Assembly: GCF_037102585.1 (NCBI RefSeq)
Contig: NW_027043830.1
Coordinates: 558,001 to 622,000, forward strand
Origin: Saccharomycopsis crataegensis
Lineage: Eukaryota; Ascomycota; Saccharomycetes; Ascoideales; Saccharomycopsidaceae
Reading direction: 5' to 3'
DNA: 64,000 nt
The position numbers and the translations under genes were made by a program. Positions 1-8,184 of the stretch are shown here, piece by piece. How positions within the stretch are numbered: position 1 is the first letter of the stretch; each line of letters opens with the position of its first letter. The notes under the pieces are model-generated. The model saw nothing but the letters and a program-made list of their open reading frames with translations. It ran no database searches and had not been told where the DNA came from.

Positions 1-1007
1 TTTTCTGGCTTTGTTTTAGATTTCACCAAAAAATTTTCAAAAAAAGACCCACTGTCATCGTTATACCCATCAATCAGTGAGAGTGGGGAGCTCAAGTATT
101 CCGGTGTACTTTCACTTGACATTATATTGCTGCTATTTTTGCCTGTGTTTGATGTTTCATATTCATCAGCAGTCTCTATCTGAGTCTCTCCAACAGAGTT
201 CTTTGGTTCCCCAACTTTCTCCTCTATTGAATTTTTATTCGCTTTCATTTTTTTGGAATTTTTCGTGGTAACTTTCACATCTTTATTTTTGAATCCATTT
301 TTCTTTTTATTATTAGTGACCTTCTTTGTGTCTTTGACAGAAGATTTTTTTCGGCCCCTTTTAGACACCTGCTGTTCTTGAGGCTCCTTGTCAAATCTTT
401 CTGTATCCTGCTCTGTATTCATATCTATATTATTGTTATCCGCGTGGGTTTCATCTATGGCCTCTTTCTCTATGGCATCTTGTTCTACGGCTATATGGGC
501 TTTTTTTCTAGGTTTTTCTCGTCTTGAAGTCGAAGCCTCTTCCACATATTCTGCGAAAAATGTTCTTTTAATCTTGGTTCTGTCTCTCCCTATGCGCTTC
601 TGCTTACCCCCCTTAGTAATGAAGTATTCGGCATCACCACATAATTGCCGAAGTGCTTTTGCTTTCATGCTTAATCCTTTTCCTTTCATTATGCTTGTAT
701 CCTTTGTACCTTGTGGAGGTTCATTCGATTGATTAGAGGTTGTCTGTTGGATAGCACTAGGGGAATTGTATTCAGATTCTGTTGTATTTCCTGTGTGAAT
801 GTCATCCATTGGCTTATCAGATGAAGTTTCTTGGTCGGGTATAGATTTAGGTATAGAGTAATTAGATGTTTCTGGAACACCCTCGTTCTCTGTTGCGACT
901 ATTGGGTTATCAACAGTAACCATCAGCTCCACAGAGGGGTTGGCGTCAATTTCAGAGGTTCCGACACTGGTCTCTTTTGGGTCGATTTCTTGTGGCAAAC
1001 TGGACAT
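1..1007 (-). CDS. Partial, disordered Lys/Glu/Ser-rich protein (3' end outside window)
   Basis: An ATG at 1007-1005 opens a minus-strand frame that stays open to base 1, so at least 335 codons are present and the C-terminus is missing. The first 100 residues are acidic and Ser/Thr/Pro-rich. A short block around residues 115-150 (containing KALRQLCGDAEYFITKGGKQ, then RIGRDRTKIKRTFFAEYV) looks folded or ligand-binding. After it comes a long stretch of Lys/Arg clusters alternating with Glu/Asp that suggests nuclear localisation. I do not recognise the family. The upstream region has a CACGTG and an ACGCGT box, which may point to G1/S expression. Reading-frame integrity over 335 codons makes a real gene likely; function is unknown. 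Confidence 0.7.
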   Translation of the reverse strand, partial: MSSLPQEIDPKETSVGTSEIDANPSVELMVTVDNPIVATENEGVPETSNYSIPKSIPDQETSSDKPMDDIHTGNTTESEYNSPSAIQQTTSNQSNEPPQGTKDTSIMKGKGLSMKAKALRQLCGDAEYFITKGGKQKRIGRDRTKIKRTFFAEYVEEASTSRREKPRKKAHIAVEQDAIEKEAIDETHADNNNIDMNTEQDTERFDKEPQEQQVSKRGRKKSSVKDTKKVTNNKKKNGFKNKDVKVTTKNSKKMKANKNSIEEKVGEPKNSVGETQIETADEYETSNTGKNSSNIMSSESTPEYLSSPLSLIDGYNDDSGSFFENFLVKSKTKPE

Positions 1008-1605
1008 GTCTAATCCGTTATCCTTCTTCGTATATCCCAACAATCAAATTATCGGCAGACACAACCTCAATGGTCTAGAGAATGCCAGGGTAATTGCTAT
1101 ATTATCAGCGGTGGGGTTGTCTTGGTGGTTGTGTTTGCAATTCCCTTCAAATTTGGTGAATTGTTGTAGTCACGTGTTTTTAGGAAGACGCGTTTGTTTA
1201 CTGCTATAGCTCCTTGTTACTATTTGAACAAGAGAGGTATTTGCTTTAATATATGGTAACCAATGTTATGTTATTGTGCTGAATATCTGGTTGTGTCTCG
1301 GAACACAATTAACTTTACTCCGTTACTTCTGTGGCTACAATTAGAAGGAGATCCTGTTAGCAATACCAGAAGCTTGACCTCAACTGTCCAGGATTGCAGT
1401 AAAGGATTATAGAAAAAAAGCTAGCGTTTCTGAAATCTGATTTATCGTTGAAAATCTTGATCTATTTAAAGATATTGTCGTAGATATAGAAAAATGATGA
1501 ACTGTTGGGGTAGAGAGTCTCCTCATGGTGAGTCCACTACCATTAATTTAATTGGGCAAGAAAAAAAAAAGAAGAAGAAAAGAATATGCCAGGTGGATGG
1601 TATTA
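1008..1605. other. Intergenic: upstream region of the partial gene
   Basis: About 600 bases without a convincing gene. It holds the promoter of the partial minus-strand gene, with the CACGTG/ACGCGT pair described separately. Open frames here are short and lack any recognisable pattern. Confidence 0.5.
1171..1193 (-). promoter_or_regulatory. CACGTG E-box plus ACGCGT MCB-type box
   Basis: CACGTG (1171-1176) and ACGCGT (1188-1193) lie 164-186 bases upstream of the minus-strand start at 1007. CACGTG is the core of Cbf1/Pho4 sites. ACGCGT is the Mlu I cell-cycle box bound by MBF in yeasts. Both are seen directly; function at this locus is inferred from spacing and the known consensus. Confidence 0.4.
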
Positions 1606-1869
1606 TTACCTATTGCGTTTATAGACGGTATATACCTTAGCCAGTATATTCCATATGACAATAATCGTGATAATAGTAGCGTTGTTAGGGACACAAGGTT
1701 GTGCTGCGCAAATGCCTGATGCGGTAAGCGCGTCCGCCAGATTCGGTGCACAGATTCCAAAAGTGATCGGCGACAAAACGTTCACCGCCTGACTCGGCTT
1801 AGTGATAGTGGTAGTTATTGCCAGCAATATATATCTCCACAACTTGGAGGGGACAGTTTTTACAGACAT
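1606..1869 (-). CDS. Small putative two-span membrane protein, unknown
   Basis: An 87-codon ATG frame. Residues about 11-24 (WRYILLAITTTIT) and 66-82 (IITIIVIWNILAKVYTV) are hydrophobic, with a Cys/Ala/Pro-rich loop between them and a basic tail (YKRNR). The first ATG sits about 320 bases from the divergent coiled-coil gene, so a shared promoter is plausible. No family is recognised. The length, a clean start and membrane-like composition argue for a real small gene, but a chance frame cannot be excluded. Confidence 0.35.
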   Translation of the reverse strand: MSVKTVPSKLWRYILLAITTTITKPSQAVNVLSPITFGICAPNLADALTASGICAAQPCVPNNATIITIIVIWNILAKVYTVYKRNR

Positions 1870-2190
1870 TATGTTATCTCAAGGGCCAAGAATAACCATA
1901 CGTATGGCCCCACGGTAATCACTAACTGTCCGCACGTCAAAATTATGTTATTATTATTATTATGCTGGTGGCAAGGCTTAAATTAAAATCCAGCCCTCCT
2001 GGGTTTTGGTTGTGCAGTTTTGACACACGCGACAGTGCAGATCCCAGACACGGTATTACTTTTTTTTAGGGGTCAATTGTAATTTTTATTTTTCTATTGT
2101 TTTTGTTTTTAATTATTTTTATTTTTAATATTTCTACATTCAATTCTCGGTCTTCTCTCATTTGATACCTCAATACTCGACCGTCTAGCC

Positions 2191-3198
2191 ATGTTTTCTC
2201 TATTCACAAAGGCTTCGGTCCCTACAACCCCTCAGGATAGAGGTTTTGCAACATCTCCAATAGACCCGTACCACAATTTGAAAAGAACAGCAACCGTTTC
2301 CACCGTCGCCTCAGGAATTAAGGCTGAACAAGAACGTTCGGACATCCTTCAAGAACAAATAGTACTACTCTCAGAAAAGGCAGCCCAAGCTTACGATAAA
2401 GTGGCAGAACACGAAGCAGAAAACAAACGTTTACTAGAAAACATCAAGAATTTAGAATCCCTCCTTCAAGAAAAGACCACCATTAATAAGCGTAAGACTA
2501 CCAATCAAGAGCTTCTTGACCTAAAAATTCAAAATAACTCTCTTAGTGATAAGATCCACGGGCAAACCAATGAAATCGCAAAACTCAGAAAGGAAAACAC
2601 TTCCCTCAAATCAACCAATAACGACCTCCAGATAAAGTCTAATGACTTGGAATCACGAAACACTCGATACCTTTCAAAAAACCGTGCACTTAATGAGGAA
2701 TGTGATAAACTTACACAACAGTTGAATATCATGAAGTCTACTACTGCTGAAAAGTCTACAGAACCCCTAGAATCTTTATCTCATGAGCGTGATAACTCGA
2801 TCTCATCTGTTTCATCCAAAAGCTCCACAATGTTCAGTTACACATACAACTCCAGCACCGACGAAGTTAATCGACAAGCATTTTCGCCGTTGAATGGTGC
2901 CAGTCACGATATGGTTGCCGAACTCTCCAAGAAACTTTCAGCCTACAAACGTGAGAATCAAAATCTTCAAGAAAAGTTAGCAGTTGAAAAACAAAAACGT
3001 GCTACTTTGGTCGCCAACTTCCGTGACTATGAGAAGAAAAACGCTATGTTGTCCGACTTCAATAAAAACTATATCCAACAGCTTAATCAACGTATTGAAG
3101 AAATGAAAATCAACGAAGAAAGATTGCAGCTGAGAATAGATTTGATCCACAAAAATATTTCATTGATAAGGACTAATCAAAAGCCCCTATACCAATAG
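2191..3198 (+). CDS. Coiled-coil protein, possibly She3-like
   Basis: 335 residues. After a Thr/Pro-rich N-terminus of about 40 residues, heptad-like Leu/Lys/Glu/Asn sequence runs from about residue 45 to 195 and again from about 245 to 325, separated by a Ser-rich linker (about 195-240). This predicts an extended coiled coil. The pattern near the start (LQEQI then LLENIKNLE) is loosely like She3, the adaptor linking Myo4 and She2 in mRNA transport, but the similarity is weak and could be generic coiled coil. Upstream is a T-rich leader typical of yeast 5' ends. Real gene: very likely. Identity: uncertain. Confidence 0.75.
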   Translation: MFSLFTKASVPTTPQDRGFATSPIDPYHNLKRTATVSTVASGIKAEQERSDILQEQIVLLSEKAAQAYDKVAEHEAENKRLLENIKNLESLLQEKTTINKRKTTNQELLDLKIQNNSLSDKIHGQTNEIAKLRKENTSLKSTNNDLQIKSNDLESRNTRYLSKNRALNEECDKLTQQLNIMKSTTAEKSTEPLESLSHERDNSISSVSSKSSTMFSYTYNSSTDEVNRQAFSPLNGASHDMVAELSKKLSAYKRENQNLQEKLAVEKQKRATLVANFRDYEKKNAMLSDFNKNYIQQLNQRIEEMKINEERLQLRIDLIHKNISLIRTNQKPLYQ

Positions 3199-3656
3199 TT
3201 CTTCAACTCTCATCTCGTATTCTCCATTTGAAAATTTCATCAAAAAAGTCTTTGACAATCATATGCCTTTGAAGATTGACAAAAAAAAACAAAGGCCAGA
3301 GACTTACAGATATAAATATAATACCTTTGTTTTTGTTCATGTTTATTTTGCTAACCGGTTTTTATTTTCTTTTAACTTTATTTCACTTAGATATTCGGAT
3401 CCCCTTGTCCTAGACATTAATTATCAGCATTTAGCCCCCTTCTTCCCTGTCTTATTATTACACTTTTATATATTAAACACACTTACGACACCCTAATAAA
3501 GAAAACCCTTCTAGTTATACTGCCTATTAGACAATATTGATCACCTTTGGTCACATGGTCGGCGTGCAGAAATTTATTTGCACACCCTTCTATAGATGAG
3601 CTTCCGTTACTATTTGATGCGCATACTGTCATTTTATTTACTCTATACACATCATC
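3199..3656. other. Intergenic: 3' end of coiled-coil gene and promoter of TF1
   Basis: About 460 bases with AT-rich 3' sequence followed by the promoter of the first zinc-cluster gene. No convincing gene seen. Confidence 0.5.
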
Positions 3657-6560
3657 ATGAACTCTGTAGATGCTATCTTGAAAAAGAAAAGGAATAGATT
3701 GACATATTCTTGTACTTCGTGCCGTATCAAGAAGAAGAAATGTGACAGAAAGCGCCCAGTGTGTTCCTATTGTTCGAAGACCGGTAACTCATCGAAATGT
3801 TATTATGATAATCACTATCCTACCAGCCCTCCGGTTGAAGACCTGATGATATCGCCACACAGATCCGACGAGGTTGGCTCTTTGCGGACTGAGAATGCTG
3901 AGTTGAGGCGCCGTATTTCCCAGCTAGAAGCCACTTTGAGTCATAATCATTCAAGCAACTCAGTTTCACCAGTGGATTCTGTCGCTAATTATGAAATTAC
4001 AGATCAAAAAAGTTGGGAGCTTGATTGTCGATCAATGACGCCAAAGATACCCGAAAATGATGTATATGAATTCTTTTCGAAAGAAAGCTTTATCCTAATT
4101 CGATCCAATTCCCTATATCACTTCAAGCCTTTTCAGTGGTGTCAATTTCTTTCGGATGATATGTTTAGCTTTTCTTCGTACGTGAATAGTTGTTATTGTT
4201 ACATTAAAGAAATGTTTAAAGAGATGGTATTCAATAGCGACTTAAGCTTATTGATCACCCCTTTGCCGGCAAAACTTAATGAAAATTTCAAGGCTAAAAA
4301 ATTACTATTCTTGTGGGAATTCGCAATGAATAAAGAATGTTCTTTATTCCAAAATAACTTGAAGCTTCTAGTGGGACTTCATATTTCAAAACAAGGTAAA
4401 GGGATATTGTCATCTGTTAGTGTTAATTCTGGTACTAATGAAAGTTCTCGACGCGAACTAATTTGGAAAATCGAGAACATTTTGCCAAAAAAGCCCGCAC
4501 ATATTCAGTTTTTATGGAACGTGTTTGAAAAGTTTATCCATCCATTTGTACCTGTTTTGGATTTGAAAACATTCAAAAGGGATCTTGAATTGATTTTTGT
4601 TGGTTTAAAGATTTATCCAATTGATCGGGATGTAGCTAGTCTCGATACTCAGGATAGTGTATATGCCATCACTGCAACATCATTCATTGATCTTGCCTTT
4701 ATTGGTACATTCCTAATTATTCTTAGAATCAGCTATTGTACCATGAAACTCAGATTGAATTCAAATATTGTGCCTTCTGAAATAGAGAATGAACTTGTGA
4801 ATTTTGATAATTTGAACTATATTGGAACAGAATATATTGATTTGGCTTGGCTGTGTTTTGCTCAGGCAAAGTCTTTGGCCAAACCAAGTATTAGCTCTTT
4901 AAATGGACATATTTTAATGCTATTTTATTACATACATTCTGAGGAGAATGCCCATGGTATCCAAAATAATGAAATTCTCGTGCTAATAAGTACTATTGAT
5001 GGACTTACTAAGTCGATGGGCTTATTCAGAGATATGGCTGATGTCAGATTTTTCCCAGCAAAGTCGCATCCTGGAACAGACTTTCAGAACCACGAAGAGA
5101 TTGTTTATATTGCTAGAAGAATGTGGCATACATTAGTAAAGCTTGATGTGGAAGAGTTTTCCTCTTATGGATCACCTTCAAGCAGGTTAATATATCGTGA
5201 TCAAGCCGTTGAGTTACCGAGAAGAGCTACTACTTCTAGCGCATCCCCATCTTTCGGTGTCTTAGATGATTCTCAGGAGGATCAACTAGACATGCTTCTA
5301 GACCATGACTTTGCTAAGCAGGATGAAGTCAATCGACTAATAAGAGGATTGGAATCTTTAGTGTATGATCTGAAACAAACGAGAGTCACTGAAATATATG
5401 AGTGCTATGAAGCGTTCTCTCATTATTTAATTTCCAATTTTTCAGATAGCTATACATACTTCACCAGCAATGAAAACTTCAAAGCTTTCATTCGCCCTTG
5501 GGATAATACTAAAGTCAGACTTACAGGTTCCTATTTGATTGCTCTCAATAAAGCTCTTCAATTTGACAGATTTCTTACCATTGCCTTGGCCCAATTGAAG
5601 TTGGGTTGTATGTTGTTGTATTATTATGAAAAGAAAGGGGATCAACTGCTCTATTCTTACTTCATGAAACACACGGTTTTGAATGCCAGTGCACACAGTA
5701 GATTGCTAATCAAGGAGTTTATAATAAATAATGAGGCTTTTTGGAATGCTGATGGCAAATCCGATGCCAAGTTTACCGAATTCAACTTCAGAATCATTCC
5801 AAAAGTTGGGAATATGTCTATTGTATTATTATTTATTGTTTCAAGTATCATATTCCGGTGTTTCCTTTCAATTTTCGCGTTGCGCATTGAGATCGATAAA
5901 GCTTCCGCTAATCCAAACCCCATTAATGTGGGAATTATTGAAAGTCTTAGAAATAAGTTAGGATACTTTATGACATTGAAAGATCTTATTCTCAAGATTA
6001 TAAATGTTTGGAACAAGGTGTATTTGAATAGATGTGTCAAGACTTATTATAATGACATTAAACTTTCGCTCCATTTTTTATTGCTGTTAGGAGAATTCAA
6101 ACGTTTCGATGCACTTTTGATGAGCAATCCACTTCCCAAAGAAATTGAGTTGTTTGATTTTCTTTTCGAGCATCCTCATTCAGATAAAAAAGAGCAAAAT
6201 AATTGTGATGGTGACATAAAACCAAATACTAACGACACTAGAAAAAGCATGGGTTTAACTTACAAAATGAAACCTGTCCAAAAAACCTGCCTCTTGTTAC
6301 GGCAACCCTCGTGCGAATTAAAACTGTACATTGATATTTTGGCATGCGACACTACAACCTCTTCATCTTCTGAGATTGCTGGCAGTTCTATACCATCAGT
6401 GGGAAAAAGTACATTTGGTGATATTCTTAACCCAAGTGAGTCTTATATTGATGAAGCTTTGAAAATTGTTGAATCTGACGACATGTATAATACCTTGGTA
6501 GATACAATGTCGTTCCAATATTTTACCGATGCTGCCGCTAAGTCCATCTATTCTCTGTAA
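3657..6560 (+). CDS. Zn2Cys6 transcription factor (TF1 of a tandem pair)
   Basis: 967 residues. The zinc cluster is intact: Cys 19, 22, 29, 36, 39 and 48, spacing C-X2-C-X6-C-X6-C-X2-C-X8-C, within a basic region. A short Leu-containing coiled segment (about 75-95, ENAELRRRISQLEATL) fits a dimerisation helix. A long middle region follows, including the block HIQFLWNVFEKFIHPFVPVL near residue 283, typical of fungal zinc-cluster proteins of the Hap1/Mrr1 type. It acts in the nucleus as a sequence-specific regulator; target and ligand are unknown. It is closely related along its whole length to the factor at 8185-10959, so the two arose by tandem duplication. The oxygenase-like gene between them is a candidate target. 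Confidence 0.92.
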   Translation: MNSVDAILKKKRNRLTYSCTSCRIKKKKCDRKRPVCSYCSKTGNSSKCYYDNHYPTSPPVEDLMISPHRSDEVGSLRTENAELRRRISQLEATLSHNHSSNSVSPVDSVANYEITDQKSWELDCRSMTPKIPENDVYEFFSKESFILIRSNSLYHFKPFQWCQFLSDDMFSFSSYVNSCYCYIKEMFKEMVFNSDLSLLITPLPAKLNENFKAKKLLFLWEFAMNKECSLFQNNLKLLVGLHISKQGKGILSSVSVNSGTNESSRRELIWKIENILPKKPAHIQFLWNVFEKFIHPFVPVLDLKTFKRDLELIFVGLKIYPIDRDVASLDTQDSVYAITATSFIDLAFIGTFLIILRISYCTMKLRLNSNIVPSEIENELVNFDNLNYIGTEYIDLAWLCFAQAKSLAKPSISSLNGHILMLFYYIHSEENAHGIQNNEILVLISTIDGLTKSMGLFRDMADVRFFPAKSHPGTDFQNHEEIVYIARRMWHTLVKLDVEEFSSYGSPSSRLIYRDQAVELPRRATTSSASPSFGVLDDSQEDQLDMLLDHDFAKQDEVNRLIRGLESLVYDLKQTRVTEIYECYEAFSHYLISNFSDSYTYFTSNENFKAFIRPWDNTKVRLTGSYLIALNKALQFDRFLTIALAQLKLGCMLLYYYEKKGDQLLYSYFMKHTVLNASAHSRLLIKEFIINNEAFWNADGKSDAKFTEFNFRIIPKVGNMSIVLLFIVSSIIFRCFLSIFALRIEIDKASANPNPINVGIIESLRNKLGYFMTLKDLILKIINVWNKVYLNRCVKTYYNDIKLSLHFLLLLGEFKRFDALLMSNPLPKEIELFDFLFEHPHSDKKEQNNCDGDIKPNTNDTRKSMGLTYKMKPVQKTCLLLRQPSCELKLYIDILACDTTTSSSSEIAGSSIPSVGKSTFGDILNPSESYIDEALKIVESDDMYNTLVDTMSFQYFTDAAAKSIYSL

Positions 6561-6739
6561 TTAGTTCCAATTAGTTCTCGATGTTTTAATGTGTATTTTT
6601 TTGTGTCTGTAGTTACGTACGTCCCCCCGTAGTGGTATGTCGGAAAATGAGATTTTTGGGCTTTTTAAGGAGAACAATCAGCACCGTCATCAAGAATAGC
6701 CCACAGGCAATACATATAGTACAATATACATTATTCTCC

Positions 6740-7843
6740 ATGTCACTTTCCCCTATTAATATTTCTCTATCGTCGCTTAAATCTGGCATACCGAGAGAAT
6801 CACTTAACTCTGCGTTTGGCCCTGATTCTTTAGGGATCATCCTTATCAGTGACCTTCCCTCATCGTATCGTTCACTACGTTCCAAGGTTCTCAAGTCTGC
6901 TTCATTGCTTTCTAAGCTTGATAGCCAAGTCCTCGAATCTATGGAATCTTCTGAAGCGTTTTGGCTCGTGGGGTGGTCTCGTGGAAAAGAAAAACTCACT
7001 ATTCAAAAAGGGTCGGAAATCATCAAGAAACCCGATTATCTCAAAGGGTCATATTATATCAACTGTTCGTTCTTCATTGACCCAACACTAGAAGGTCCCC
7101 CAACAGAGGAAAGAGAACGGTTTGCTAACCACAAAGCCTATGTCACTTTGAACAAATGGCCGGATTTGTCATCACTTCGTGCGAGAGTACTTGATGAATT
7201 CGAACAAAATGCCAAAGCCCTTTGTAATCTCATAATTCAGATTGCTCTTAATGTTGCTGCCGTTTGTGATAAATTCATTGCTTCGGAGCTTACTGATGCT
7301 AAATTCTCTTTCCCTGGAGGTTATTGTGAATCAGTGGTCAAGAACTCGTACACCACCAAGGCAAGATTGCTCCATTACTATCCAAAGTCTGTCACCGAGG
7401 TGAAAGATGAAACGGGGAACATCTGGTGCGGGGAACATTTGGACCATAGTGTGTTGACAGGGCTTACCTCGGCGATGTATATTGATGAATCGAAAATTGC
7501 CGAAAAGACCTTTGATGAACTTCAACAACTTGATGTTGATGGGTTAGAAGAACTTGTAGCCTCGCCAGATCCTGAATCAGGGCTTTATATCAAGAGTAGA
7601 CAGGGGGAAGTGGTGAAGGTTGATATTCCAAAAGACTGCTTGGCGTTCCAAACTGGGAGTGCATTACAAGAGATTTCTCAGGAAAGATTTAAGGCGGTTC
7701 CTCATTATGTGAAAGGTTGTAACGTTGCAGGGGTGGCGAGAAACACTTTGGCGGTGTTTTGTCAACCAAATTTGGGAGAGAATGTTAACGAGAAGGAAAC
7801 GTTTTCTGAATATGCCGAGAGAATTTTAAGTGGAAATCATTAA
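6740..7843 (+). CDS. 2-oxoglutarate/Fe(II)-dependent oxygenase-like protein
   Basis: 367 residues from this ATG. The C-terminal half has the isopenicillin-N-synthase-like core: His233-x-Asp235 in CGEHLDHSVLTGL, a distal His322 (VPHYV) and Arg334 (ARNTLAVF) positioned to bind 2-oxoglutarate. The N-terminal part (LGIILISDLPSSYRSLR, then GWSRGKEKL) matches the N-terminal domain of fungal clavaminate-synthase-like proteins. Substrate unknown. An upstream in-frame ATG at 6647 has better context (AAA before ATG) and would add 31 residues (MRFLGFLRRTISTVIKNS) that resemble a mitochondrial presequence. I chose 6740 because family similarity begins there. It lies 180 bases after TF1 and before TF2. 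Confidence 0.82.
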   Translation: MSLSPINISLSSLKSGIPRESLNSAFGPDSLGIILISDLPSSYRSLRSKVLKSASLLSKLDSQVLESMESSEAFWLVGWSRGKEKLTIQKGSEIIKKPDYLKGSYYINCSFFIDPTLEGPPTEERERFANHKAYVTLNKWPDLSSLRARVLDEFEQNAKALCNLIIQIALNVAAVCDKFIASELTDAKFSFPGGYCESVVKNSYTTKARLLHYYPKSVTEVKDETGNIWCGEHLDHSVLTGLTSAMYIDESKIAEKTFDELQQLDVDGLEELVASPDPESGLYIKSRQGEVVKVDIPKDCLAFQTGSALQEISQERFKAVPHYVKGCNVAGVARNTLAVFCQPNLGENVNEKETFSEYAERILSGNH

Positions 7844-8184
7844 AAAAGAGAGAGACAGAGAGAGAGAGAGAGGTGATCGGTCCAATAGCATTTGTTTTTA
7901 AGAATGATTTACAGAACTTTCTAGATGGAGAAATTGTACAAAATGGTTCTGTAGCTAAATTTTATCTCCAATTTTTCATAATAAATATGATAATACTGAT
8001 CATTTATATTGAAGGGAAAGTTCATCCTTCTTAACAATTGTGACCTTTCTGTGGGATACTGTATGTAGACGCGAGTGTCAATAACAACCCGACTATATTT
8101 GCATGAAAATTTGTTTTTATTATTCATAATACTTTCAGGAAGTAGTATTCTCTCCTCCTTCCCTATCACCAAACGAATAGCAAT
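7844..8184. other. Intergenic with a short GA microsatellite (7848-7872)
   Basis: 341 bases between the oxygenase stop and TF2. A near-perfect GA run of about 25 bases directly follows the stop codon. The rest is AT-rich promoter sequence for TF2, with no further element recognised. Confidence 0.6.

Noticed and set aside
6613-6999. 128-codon minus-strand frame with a membrane-like segment, opposite the oxygenase 5' end
   Set aside because: The conserved oxygenase sequence on the plus strand covers most of it, and the antisense frame has no family resemblance.
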